This document shows positions 1 through 7,304 of a stretch of 17,849 bases of DNA, piece by piece. Both the position numbers and the translations under genes were made by a program. Positions within the stretch are counted from its first letter, which is position 1, and each line of letters begins with the position of its first letter. Origin of the DNA: DATIXD01 sp035518875 (lineage in GTDB: Bacteria > Pseudomonadota > Gammaproteobacteria > Methylococcales > Methylococcaceae); the NCBI GenBank assembly GCA_035518875.1, contig DATIXD010000129.1, positions 1-17,849 of the forward strand, read 5' to 3'. A model generated the notes under the pieces. That model was not told where the DNA came from. It saw nothing but the letters and a program-made list of their open reading frames with translations, and did not search any database.

Positions 1-50
1 TCAGATTTCGGTAAGCTACGCGCCCAACGAATAGTGCTGCAAGAACCCTT

Positions 51-155
51 ATGATCGACTTCAAAGGCCATCACATCGAAAAAGACATCATCCTGACCTG
101 TGTCCGTTGGTACCTGGCTTACCCACTGAGTTACCGGAACCTGGAAGAGATCCTC
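51..155 (+). pseudogene. IS6-family transposase, 5' remnant
   Basis: The first 35 codons match the conserved start of IS6/IS26-type DDE transposases: a start like MIDFKGHHIEKDIILTCVRW followed by YPLSYRNLEE. In intact members this leads into a helix-turn-helix and then the catalytic domain. Here the similarity stops abruptly after the LEE motif, and the frame runs on to 386 with unrelated residues. No DDE motif is present, so this is a 5' fragment of an insertion sequence that was cut by deletion or by another insertion. The matching IS end may lie in or before positions 1-50, but I could not define a terminal repeat. Family assignment is by recall of the motif. Confidence 0.75.
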
Positions 156-638
156 ACACCGTTCGAAGCGCGCGCCGTGCCGCACTTTGTGACAGATGGT
201 GTTGTCCTCCGAAGCCGGCCTGGGCCGGCTAGCACCCTTCGAGGTGTGAGCAAGCTGAGAACGGACGACTGGACAACCGCCTGCCAAGGAGCCTGCGACA
301 ACATACTATTTGAAGTCTCTGCGATTGGAACTCATCATAGAAACCGCATCCTATCAATTGCATCGACTTCGAGTGCTGTCTATTGATTTTCTTCACCGAA
401 TCCCTCGTGCGACGGCAAATTGAATTTGACTTGGCTGCTCAGTGACGTAAGGCAGGTCCTGAAGTCCTGGTCGTCAGGACCGCAATTAGTTCGAATTTCC
501 GGCGCGAGCAATGTCAGATCGACGCACGGCCGAGCGCCCCCGCATTGCCAGCAAACGCTGATTTCTCGCCAGCTCAAAGTCATGCCCTGGCAAGATCATG
601 GATCAATCGGTTTGTTTCGTAAGTTTCACGAGGAAGTC
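156..638. other. Gene-free stretch upstream of the TIM-barrel gene
   Basis: Apart from the palindrome at 213-230 I see no supportable gene. The frame of the downstream gene is open back to 420, but the added N-terminus (rich in Ser, Arg and Gln, with no family similarity) looks non-coding. A good ribosome binding site lies just before 639. Confidence 0.5.
213..230. repeat. Perfect 8-bp inverted repeat
   Basis: AGCCGGCC and GGCCGGCT flank a 2-nt centre (TG) and form a GC-rich palindrome just beyond the IS6 remnant. No T-run follows on either strand, so it is not a clear intrinsic terminator. It could be a REP-type repeat or a scar from the rearrangement that truncated the IS. Confidence 0.45.
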
Positions 639-1463
639 ATGCCCAACTTCGGATTCAAAATCGTCGACAAGAATGCTGCGAGCCTGGCGCCTATTCTGGA
701 CTATGCCATGACTTGGGCGAGGCCGCTCGAGGTGGGTTTCTATTTCGCCGAGCCCGAAGCCCTGGACCTGATCGGAACGCGTTTGATCGGCGCCACCATA
801 CCGGTCAACGCTCACAGCGACCAGACCCGCATGCATGCCTTCAATCTGCATGAAACCAAGGACCTGCTCGCCGCTCATATTCGTCAGGCGCAGTCCATCG
901 GCAGCCGCTACTCGATCCTGCATGTCGCCAAACTGCCCAGCACCACGCGCGGTTCACAACGGAAAATTCTGTTCGAGCGCATCCTGGATAATCTGGAAAG
1001 GGCAGAAGACCTCTGCACGCGGCTCGACTACCGCCTGCACATCGAAAACGACTTCCAGTCCATCGCCTTCTACCGGCAGCTGTTTGAAGGCATTCAGGCC
1101 CGTGGACTCAGTCGGTTACATTTCTGCTTCGACATCGGCCATGCCAAGGTCTGGTCGGACGAATCCCTGGACGACTGGCTTGCTTTTATGGCTGATCTGG
1201 AGTCGGCCGGTCACGCCCTGCACTGCCACCTGCACGCCAATGCTGGCTTTGAGGACGAACATCTATCGCTCGCCGAGGCGGACGCCAAGGGGCTTGCCGC
1301 GCCGGACGGCGACTACAACCCCTATGGCTACCCCGCCGCCTACTGGCGGGTCGAACAGCGGTTCCCGCATGCAACCAAGGTTTTCGAAGTCAAACCGGAG
1401 CAGGCCATTGCCAACTGCGAAGCCGTGCTGGCGGCGCGGCCGGCGTCGCTCCAAGGCCGTTAA
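639..1463 (+). CDS. Xylose isomerase-like TIM-barrel protein (sugar phosphate isomerase/epimerase family)
   Basis: A 274-residue protein with the pattern of the AP-endonuclease-2/xylose-isomerase-like TIM barrel. Likely divalent-metal ligands recur at strand ends: Glu136 in LHIEND, Asp165 and His168 in CFDIGHAKVW, His195/His197 in LHCHLHAN, and Glu250 in KVFEVKPEQ. Family members isomerise or epimerise sugars or sugar acids, or cleave abasic DNA; the substrate cannot be read from the sequence. There is no signal peptide, so it should be cytosolic. I chose ATG 639 because AGGAAG (631-636) sits just upstream and family-like sequence begins there; the frame is open back to 420. It stands alone between an IS remnant and a gene-free stretch, so context gives no pathway. 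Fold class is fairly sure, function unknown. Confidence 0.75.
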   Translation: MPNFGFKIVDKNAASLAPILDYAMTWARPLEVGFYFAEPEALDLIGTRLIGATIPVNAHSDQTRMHAFNLHETKDLLAAHIRQAQSIGSRYSILHVAKLPSTTRGSQRKILFERILDNLERAEDLCTRLDYRLHIENDFQSIAFYRQLFEGIQARGLSRLHFCFDIGHAKVWSDESLDDWLAFMADLESAGHALHCHLHANAGFEDEHLSLAEADAKGLAAPDGDYNPYGYPAAYWRVEQRFPHATKVFEVKPEQAIANCEAVLAARPASLQGR

Positions 1464-1914
1464 ATGGCTGAAATAAACGGGGTTTGCGACGACCATCAGC
1501 AGTTCAAGTGCTCCTCGGGCAAGATAGCAAACACGGTGCGGCGCCTCGGCATCAAGGTGGATAAGCCCTGGAAATATCCGAGAGGCCGATGTACGGTATC
1601 CCCCTCGGGGAAGCGGCGTTATTGCAACGGTCCCTTGCGGCCGAGACCTGCCATTCACAGACTGTCGAACGGAGCCCCGTTCGAAGCAGTACAATTCCTT
1701 GTGTGTCGAACTCTGGCGAAGCACTCTTTGCGACCATCCAGGTCTAACGTTCGGCATCCCTTTCACGAACTGGGGTGTTTGGATAGATGGGGTCTTTGCT
1801 GTCGACCACGATAGCATTTCCAACCGACTTTCTGGTTGCGGCTATCGGCGTTTGTCCGAACTCCGCAATGGGAATGACTCAAGGATGAGCCTGGCACGAG
1901 AGGAGAAACCACTG
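1464..1914. other. Gene-free stretch with a hairpin
   Basis: About 450 bases with several open frames on both strands but none with family similarity or a convincing start. The L,D-transpeptidase frame is open back to 1699, but its lipoprotein signal is best served by a start at 1915. A perfect 8-bp hairpin lies at 1665-1684. I could not show that this is a repeat family or a decayed gene. Confidence 0.45.
1665..1684. repeat. Perfect 8-bp hairpin, possible transcript end
   Basis: TCGAACGG and CCGTTCGA are separated by AGCC and can form an 8-bp stem with a tetraloop about 200 bases after the TIM-barrel stop codon. No T-tract follows, so intrinsic termination is not supported. It could be an RNA 3' stabiliser or a protein-binding palindrome. 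Confidence 0.35.
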
Positions 1915-3657
1915 TTGAACGCTCATTCAGTCTACTTGGAACGGCGACCAGCGAATTCGACGCCGCATCGCACTCTGCGGCGGATTCTTATCCTCAGCCT
2001 CTGCTGTGGGCTGCAGGCATGTGCCATTCCACCGATGCGTGAGCTTGGAGATTGGCAACCAGACTGGAGTTGGTCTCCGGCTCCGATCGAAGAGCCGGTG
2101 ACAGAACCCGCGCCCGCTGCGACCCATGAGATCCCATCGCTGGAAAAGCACCGGTTCTCGATTGCCAAGGACGAGGGAGTGGTGGGGTCGCTGGGTACGA
2201 TTCAGTTGCGAGACGGCGATACACTGCCCGATGTCGCCCGGCACTTCGGGCTGGGCTACGAGGAAATCGTTGCGGCAAACATCGAACTCGATCCGTGGGT
2301 GCCGCGCGCAGACGGCACGGTATTGATCCCACTGCAGTTCGTGCTACCGCAAGCACCGCGGCGCGGAATAGTCATCAACCTCGCGGCCTTGCGACTGTTT
2401 TACTTTCCGGCCAAGGGTAACGGCGCCCAGGTCGTTACCTATCCAGTGGGGATAGGGAGGGAGGGGAAGTCGACCCCGACGGGGAATATGTGGATTGCGC
2501 GGAAGATGAGGAATCCGACCTGGTATCCGACAAAGAATATCCTAGAAGACCACCTCCGGCGGGGGGATCCGTTACCGGCTGCAGTGCCGCCTGGACCCGA
2601 CAACCCGCTAGGCCAGTACGCGATGTATCTGAGCCGGCCGATGTATCTCATGCACGGCACAAACAAGCCTTACAGCGTAGGCCTTCGGGCCAGCAACGGT
2701 TGCATCCGCCTGTATCCGGAGAACGCCGATCTGCTGTATAAGGGGGTTGCATTGAAGGAAGCGGTCCACATCGTCAATCAGCCTTACCTCGTAGGGCGGC
2801 GAGGCGGCGTGCTTTATTTACAAGCATACCGAAGCCATGAAGAGTTGAATGAAAAGGCGCTCAAGAAAACGCTGCGCGCCGACCTAAAAAAGTGGGAGCG
2901 GGAACAAAACCAACCCTTGGATTGGGACAAGATCGAACGCATCCTCGAGGAAGGACGCGGCATTCCGCTACCGATTTCCAAAGGAACGCCGCCGGCCGAC
3001 GCGGTGCTCCTACGCGCACAGCCTATCGCGCGTCCCAATAAGTGGTTCGGACAACCCGAATCTCCGCCAGAAGCCGCCGATGGCTGGCATGTGTCCGCAG
3101 CGGATACGGCCAGTGAAATATCGGCCCGGCGCATCGCAGCCATACTCAACCATCAGGGGCCTCCGATCCCGGCGCACGCCGTCCTGAACGGCGAACGCTA
3201 TCAAGTGATCGCCGGACCTTTCGCCGACGCCAAGGCGGCCAAAGCTGTCATGACGCGTCTCAAGGCGGATATGGAACTGGAGGGCCGGATCATTGCGCCC
3301 GAGAGCGAACTGGCCACAATATCGCCCGCCGAACCCGCAGCCTCTAAACCGACCGTCCCGGAGGCTATCCCTTCGGAGCGGACGGCAACCGACGCGACGA
3401 TCTCCGAGGAAATGAAGCCCGAATCGGCATCCTCGGCAGTCAGTGGCTCAGGAGTGGATGACCCGGAGAGCATGTTGTCAACAGACGATCCAACGGAGGC
3501 GACGCCTCACGAATCGACCAACTCTAATGCGACTTCTCCCGAATGGCGCATGCCCGAGATCAGGTCACCGAAAATTCTCGGTCCAAATCCCTTGGAATTT
3601 CCCCCCGAAATGGAGACTCCCGACACGGTTCCGGCCTCAATGGAGCAGGCCAGATAG
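1915..3657 (+). CDS. Lipoprotein L,D-transpeptidase with LysM-like and SPOR-like modules (ErfK/YbiS/YcfS/YnhG family)
   Basis: A 580-residue envelope enzyme predicted to form L,D links in peptidoglycan or attach proteins to it. From the N-terminus: a type II signal peptide with lipobox LQAC (lipidated Cys36, then Ala, which favours the outer membrane); a LysM-like module around residues 80-140; and a YkuD catalytic domain around 150-290. The active site reads HGTNKPYSVGLRASNGCIRL, with His247 and catalytic Cys263. A long Pro/Glu/Ser-rich tail carries a SPOR-like module around 388-465 (RYQVIAGPFADAKAAKAVM). The start is TTG 1915, preceded by AGGAG at 1901-1905; ATG 1885 is the alternative but its purine run abuts the codon. 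Most ErfK-type enzymes are about 300-350 aa, so the SPOR tail is the unusual part. It would target denuded glycan at division sites. The enzyme class is firm; the SPOR call is from pattern only. Confidence 0.88.
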   Translation: MNAHSVYLERRPANSTPHRTLRRILILSLCCGLQACAIPPMRELGDWQPDWSWSPAPIEEPVTEPAPAATHEIPSLEKHRFSIAKDEGVVGSLGTIQLRDGDTLPDVARHFGLGYEEIVAANIELDPWVPRADGTVLIPLQFVLPQAPRRGIVINLAALRLFYFPAKGNGAQVVTYPVGIGREGKSTPTGNMWIARKMRNPTWYPTKNILEDHLRRGDPLPAAVPPGPDNPLGQYAMYLSRPMYLMHGTNKPYSVGLRASNGCIRLYPENADLLYKGVALKEAVHIVNQPYLVGRRGGVLYLQAYRSHEELNEKALKKTLRADLKKWEREQNQPLDWDKIERILEEGRGIPLPISKGTPPADAVLLRAQPIARPNKWFGQPESPPEAADGWHVSAADTASEISARRIAAILNHQGPPIPAHAVLNGERYQVIAGPFADAKAAKAVMTRLKADMELEGRIIAPESELATISPAEPAASKPTVPEAIPSERTATDATISEEMKPESASSAVSGSGVDDPESMLSTDDPTEATPHESTNSNATSPEWRMPEIRSPKILGPNPLEFPPEMETPDTVPASMEQAR

Positions 3658-4116
3658 AAGGGATCGCTCTCAAGTGGATCAGCGAAAATTCTAGCCATTG
3701 GCCAGATTGTCGAGGGTGCTGGCCGCCGCATACCGGAAGGATATCCTTCTCAAAAGCCGGAGATAAACGAGTCTTGGGTTCGATCAATGAGCTGGTCTTC
3801 CAGGCGACTTGCCATCTCGAAGCAGGTGAAGAATCCCCTTCCTTTTGAAACATCCCGGCGTTTGAATAACACACCGATGTCCTACATTGACCACAGACGA
3901 CCCAAGGAAGCATTTCAGTCTATGCATGTGGGGAAGAGTCTGTTTCTGGCGATTGTGCGTATTTTGATGAAGCCGGCCACAGATAATGCTGGCAACCCCG
4001 TCAGCAGTTCCGGTTCAATTCGGCCTATGGCGGCACCCGGCCAAAAACCGCTGTTGACCATGCATCACGGACCCACTGCTTATTTCCAAGTTCCTGCCTG
4101 TCGATCTGACAGCCGA
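3658..4116. other. Gene-free stretch after the L,D-transpeptidase
   Basis: I see no supportable gene. The transpeptidase frame stays open from just after its TAG stop (3655-3657) to 4230, about 190 codons, but the translation has no recognisable domain and ends antisense to the DHFR-like remnant. I treat it as chance. Confidence 0.45.
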
Positions 4117-4229
4117 CTGGCGAAGACGCTGGCCACCGCTTCCCAGCGGGTTCTCCATGGGCTGGCTCGGGCTAGCGGCAAAACCGTCGAGCGACATGGA
4201 AATTGTGACGCGCACGCAGCTTGGACATG
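4117..4229 (-). pseudogene. DHFR-family (RibD C-terminal-like) protein, N-terminal remnant
   Basis: On the minus strand, about 33 codons from 4215 read MRVTISMSLDGFAA, then PSQPMENPLGSGGQRL. This is the typical opening of YyaP/YwjB-type reductases of the DHFR/RibD fold, which bind NADPH in the N-terminal half. Similarity then ends and the remaining ~150 residues are missing. A more natural start, ATG at 4227-4229 followed by Ser-Lys-Leu-Arg, is out of frame with the rest, suggesting an early indel. It lies 17 bases beyond the SRPBCC stop on the same strand, so it was probably the last gene of that run. Non-functional. Confidence 0.65.
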
Positions 4230-4246
4230 ACTAATCGACCGCGTGC

Positions 4247-4753
4247 TCACGTTTGCTTGACGACTTCAACGAGTTGAGCCAGCGCTTTTCCCCAACCCTC
4301 ATGAAATCCCATCTCTTCGTGTTTCTTGCGCGCTTCTTCTTCACTGTGAAGGACGAGCGCTGTGTACTTTGTTGCATTTCCATGCGGTTCAAGCGCAATG
4401 ACTGCGGTAAAGAAGAATGTAACGCAGGACATCGCCTCCGGCGCTTTGCATGGCCGGTAGCCGGGCGCGAGGGCGTTGGTCCAAACGAGCTTTTCGTTCT
4501 CGACAATTTCGAGGTAACAACCGGCGTTCAGCAATTCCTGTCCCTCCGGTGAACGCATCACCGTGCGAAAGACACCGCCCGGGCGAAGATCGATTTCACA
4601 ATCGACGGTTTTCCATGGCGCGGGCGTGAACCATTTCTTGAGTTGTTCGGGCGTGGTCCATGCCTTCCACACGAGGTCTCTCGAGACGTCGACGATGCGC
4701 TCAAACACGAGGTCGAGCTTGGGGTCCGGCTGGTGAATGATCGAATGAGTCAT
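4247..4753 (-). CDS. SRPBCC-family protein, AHSA1-type (START-like ligand-binding fold)
   Basis: A 168-residue protein with the hallmarks of the AHSA1 (activator of Hsp90 ATPase homologue) branch of the SRPBCC/Bet v1 superfamily: an opening FERIVDVSRDLVWKAWTTPE, then LKKWFTPAPW, then DLRPGGVFRTVMRSPEG, and a C-terminal helix HEGWGKALAQLVEVV. The fold makes a deep hydrophobic pocket; bacterial members are mostly of unknown function. There is no signal peptide, so it should be cytosolic. An AGGAG run lies about 8 bases before the ATG. The reading frame is full length and intact, unlike its neighbours: the PhnB-like remnant is just upstream and the DHFR-like remnant just downstream on the same strand. 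Family is confident; ligand is unknown. Confidence 0.88.
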   Translation of the reverse strand: MTHSIIHQPDPKLDLVFERIVDVSRDLVWKAWTTPEQLKKWFTPAPWKTVDCEIDLRPGGVFRTVMRSPEGQELLNAGCYLEIVENEKLVWTNALAPGYRPCKAPEAMSCVTFFFTAVIALEPHGNATKYTALVLHSEEEARKKHEEMGFHEGWGKALAQLVEVVKQT

Positions 4754-4772
4754 GATTCCTACTCCTGACTGT

Positions 4773-4943
4773 AAAGCCTACCGGCACTTTTTTGCCATGG
4801 ACGATCCACGGCGCGCCGAACTTGTCTATCCACATGCCATAGGTCCTGGGCCAGAAGACGGGCTGAAGCAGCGTGGTAATCTTCCCGTCGTCAGCCAGGG
4901 CCTGAGACGCTCACTGAACCTGCTCGATGGTTTCGCAGGTCAG
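4773..4943 (-). pseudogene. PhnB-like VOC protein, C-terminal remnant
   Basis: Between the DUF1579 and SRPBCC genes the minus strand encodes ALADDGKITTLLQPVFWPRT followed by YGMWIDKFGAPWIVH. This is the typical C-terminal strand-helix region of PhnB/3-demethylubiquinone-methyltransferase-like VOC proteins (ALADGGKV...FWAERYGM..DRFGTPW). An in-frame TGA at 4911-4913 interrupts it, and the N-terminal two-thirds are absent. The stretch immediately follows the DUF1579 stop, so a deletion probably removed the 5' part. It is too short and broken to be functional. Confidence 0.7.
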
Positions 4944-4951
4944 CGTACGGA

Positions 4952-5551
4952 CTACTGCTTCCGCGTGTACGTGATCTCCATCATCTTCCATTCCTTGCCG
5001 CCGCGGTGAGTCCCATACATGTCAAACCTCTGGGTATTGCTATCCACAATCTTCCAGACGGCGCGATGCTTCATATATCCACCACCCGGCTCGGCATGCT
5101 GGCCCTTCAATGTGATGGTCTGGCCATCCGCGCTCGCCGTGCCTTCCATCATGAAGATCCCGGTGCCCATGGTTGACATCCAGGTCGTAACATAATGCTT
5201 GAGCAGGTTGTCGTATGCGGTAATCTCAATCCCGGAGAAAGGCTGTCCCATCATTTGGCCGGTTAATTCCTGCTGGAGGAAGCGCCCGTCCAGCAGCATC
5301 TTCATCTCTGCGGAGCCGGTGGAGTCCACGGGTGGCTTGTTGGGCTCGATCCATTCCTTGGTTTTGGTTGTCCAGCTTCCCGTAAGGCTTGCTAATTGCT
5401 TGTGCTGCTCGCCCGGCGTTGCCAGCTTCGTGTAGACCTCCATCATCGCCTGCGGATCCATCGATTTCTCCGCCTTTTTGTCCTTCGCCATGACAGCTGA
5501 TGCCATCAGTACGACACAGAGACCCGTGAAAATGAGCTGTATGTAACGCAT
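4952..5551 (-). CDS. DUF1579-family exported protein
   Basis: A 199-residue protein with a Sec signal peptide: basic start MRYIQ, a hydrophobic core and an SAVMA cleavage site near residue 22, then a charged linker. The mature part matches DUF1579: QLASLTGSWTTKTKEW near the start, LLDGRFLQQELTG, and YDNLLKHYVTTWMSTMGTGI. The fold is probably a lipocalin-like beta barrel; function is unknown. It is likely periplasmic. An AAAGGAGAAACC ribosome binding site precedes the ATG. The gene sits in the middle of a same-strand run, 124 bases after the VOC gene, and appears complete. Family is confident, role unknown. Confidence 0.85.
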   Translation of the reverse strand: MRYIQLIFTGLCVVLMASAVMAKDKKAEKSMDPQAMMEVYTKLATPGEQHKQLASLTGSWTTKTKEWIEPNKPPVDSTGSAEMKMLLDGRFLQQELTGQMMGQPFSGIEITAYDNLLKHYVTTWMSTMGTGIFMMEGTASADGQTITLKGQHAEPGGGYMKHRAVWKIVDSNTQRFDMYGTHRGGKEWKMMEITYTRKQ

Positions 5552-5675
5552 GGTTTCTCCTTTCAGGACGTGGTTAGAAAGTCATGTGTAAACTAGGTTC
5601 CATCGTGTGGAGGCGTCGCCCACCGCGCGCCTCTGATATAGCGGTATACGCACCGTAGCGATCAAACGGCGGCGG

Positions 5676-6142
5676 TCAGCTACATTGAGTTTGTTTTTGC
5701 GCCGCCGTCTGCATCTCTTCCGGACTCATATCGCGAACATGCGTGGCGACCGACCAATGATGGCCAAACGGGTCTTCGAGTTGGCCATAGCGATCGCCCA
5801 GAACATGTCCTCGACCGGCATCGTGATCTTCGCTCCCGCGTCGACTGCGCGCGCGACGAACGCATCGACATCCTCGACATAAAGGTGGATGGTGACCGGT
5901 GATCCTTTGAGTGACTTCGGCCCGAACGATCCCCAATCGGGGCATTCGTCGGCCAGCATGACGGCCGAGTCGCCAATGCGGATGCAGGCATGGATCAGTT
6001 TGCCCTGCGGACCCTGTAGCCGTATCGGTTCCACGGCATCGAACGCACTTTTGTAGAACTCGATGGCGTCGGCCATGCCGGCGCAAATCAGGTGCGGAGT
6101 GACTGTATGCATCCCTTCCGGGATAGGGTTTGTTTTCGACAT
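5676..6142 (-). pseudogene. VOC-family (glyoxalase/PhnB-like) protein, frameshifted
   Basis: The frame from ATG 6142 (AAGGAGAGG upstream) reads as a VOC protein: MHTVTPHLICAGMADAIEFY, then HACIRIGDSAVMLADE, then GSPVTIHLYVEDVDAFVARA and ITMPVEDMFW. It then diverges to a short false tail ending at 5726. One frame over, the expected C-terminus continues as GDRYGQLEDPFGHHWSVATH and ends at 5676. One G missing from the run at 5797-5799 (CCC on the plus strand, expected CCCC) explains this. Restored, the protein would be about 155 aa, normal for the family. The loss is either a real mutation or a homopolymer sequencing error. VOC enzymes use a paired beta-alpha-beta-beta-beta fold to bind metal; the substrate here is unknown. 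Confidence 0.85.
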
Positions 6143-6240
6143 GACGACCTCTCCTTACTGGTTTCAGGTTAGGAGCCGGGTTGCCGGGCGAACTCGACCG
6201 GCTGCCCCGAGCTCTACTTAACAGTCGAAAGAGGCGCAGA

Positions 6241-6256
6241 GAAATCGACAGATTTC
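6241..6256. promoter_or_regulatory. Inverted repeat upstream of the VOC gene, possible operator
   Basis: GAAATC and GATTTC flank GACA as a perfect 6-bp palindrome about 100 bases upstream of the VOC start codon. The position would suit a regulator site for the minus-strand run. It also lies 29 bases beyond the stop of the interrupted small ORF and could instead be its transcript end. No promoter boxes could be fixed here. Confidence 0.25.
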
Positions 6257-6446
6257 GTTGCCGCTCGACGTACCTATTGTGTCGTCACGGCTCCCAACTC
6301 GCGAGAGCACTCGATTGCTTCGCCGGGTTCAAAGCCTCCAGCTCGAACAGTTGAAGCACCTCGCTCTCTCCTTGCCGTCGACGGCGATGTTGGGAAAGCG
6401 CTTCGCCCATGCGAGCCTCTCTTTCCTGGACTTCACCTAAATCTAA

Positions 6447-6463
6447 GAGGCTGTCTTCAAATT
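6447..6463 (+). repeat. IS5-family terminal inverted repeat, left
   Basis: GAGGCTGTCTTCAAATT, which pairs with 7288-7304 at 16 of 17 positions. It marks the outer end of the element next to the TAA duplication. Confidence 0.85.
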
Positions 6464-7238
6464 CGCGCCAAGCGTTTAACCATCAAGCGGCTCATCGGGA
6501 TATAGACCATGGCTTCGGAATGGCGAGGGTTGATTTCCTAATCTTTGGACAATCGCCGCGAGAGGTTGAGCCAAGAAAACGTCCGTTCGAACATCCATCG
6601 CTTCGGCAACACCTTGAAGGTGTGGACCTCGGTGCGCTTTACAACTTCCAGTGCCCATTGGAATCGCTGCCGACACGAGTCGATGAGCTGGCCGGTATAA
6701 CCGCCATCGGCGAACACTTTGACCAACCGCGTGGTGTCCCGATATAAGGCTGCCAAAACGGCGCCCGCGCCCACCCGATCTTGAATGCCGGCCGAATGAA
6801 CGACCACCACGAGCAACAGCCCTAGCGTATCAACCGCTATATGACGCTTGCGGCCCTTGATTTTCTTCCCCGCATCGTAACCCCGCTGTCTGCCCTTTTG
6901 AACGGTTTTCACCGATTGCGAGTCGATGATCGCCAAACTGGATTGGGCTCCCGGCCCATTTGGAGCCGCAAGCGTTCACGGAGACTGTCACTCAGCCGCT
7001 TCTACACGCCGGCCCGTCGCCAACGCCAGAAAACCGAATAGGTGGCTTTCCAATTACCATATTCCTTGGGCAGGAACCGCCACTGAGAGCCCGTTTTGCC
7101 CAAATATAGAAGGGCATTCAAGCTATGGCGCCACCGTTTTACGCTGCGCCGACCACGTCGGCATTTTGGAAGTGCCAGTATCAACAGCGGCTCTAACACC
7201 GCCCATTGAGCATCCGTCAAATCGCTCGGGTAGTTCAC
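6457..7238 (-). pseudogene. IS5-family transposase, decayed
   Basis: From a GTG at 7238 the frame reads NYPSDLTDAQWAVLEPLL and GKTGSQWRFLPKEYGNWKAT, the conserved N-terminal domain of IS5-type transposases. It stops at TAG 7002-7004 although the expected sequence (KRLSDSLRERLRLQMGREPN) continues beyond it. One missing base near 6943 then shifts the frame to the catalytic part: IDSQSVKT (first Asp), VFADGGYTG (second Asp) and MFERTFSWL (Glu). A further TAG at 6538-6540 cuts off the last ~26 codons, which run to TGA 6457. The two main frames do not overlap, because the downstream frame has its own TGA at 6976-6978. Programmed frameshifting therefore cannot rescue it. Confidence 0.85.
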
Positions 7239-7287
7239 CGTATTCTCGTCAGTCGTCAAAAAGTAGCGGAGAATACCCCCATGGCGC

Positions 7288-7304
7288 AATTTGAAGACAG
7301 CTTC
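7288..7304 (-). repeat. IS5-family terminal inverted repeat, right
   Basis: Read on the minus strand this is GAAGCTGTCTTCAAATT, the inverted copy of the left end with one mismatch; a TAA follows outside. Confidence 0.85.

Larger units (their letters stand above)
6447..7304 (-). mobile_element. IS5-family insertion sequence, complete ends, inactive
   Basis: The element is 858 bp with 17-bp terminal inverted repeats that differ at one position (GAGGCTGTCTTCAAATT at the left, GAAGCTGTCTTCAAATT when the right end is read inward). It is flanked by a TAA duplication at 6444-6446 and 7305-7307, fitting the TNA target preference of IS5-family (IS427-like) elements. The single transposase gene is on the minus strand and carries several disabling lesions. 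With both ends intact it might still be moved by a related transposase in trans. Confidence 0.88.

Noticed and set aside
420..638. N-terminal extension of the TIM-barrel gene
   Set aside because: No family similarity, and a good ribosome binding site sits before ATG 639.
1464..1814. 116-codon frame directly after the TIM-barrel stop
   Set aside because: No recognisable domain, odd composition rich in Arg, Cys and Pro, and another long frame antisense to it; no way to favour either.
3658..4230. Long frame continuing in phase after the L,D-transpeptidase stop, as if by readthrough
   Set aside because: The translation shows no domain and ends opposite the DHFR-like remnant; chance openness is the simpler reading.
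6936..7004. Programmed frameshift between two transposase frames, as in IS427-type elements
   Set aside because: The frames do not overlap: the upstream one stops at 7002-7004 and the downstream one is closed by a TGA at 6976-6978. There is also no slippery run.
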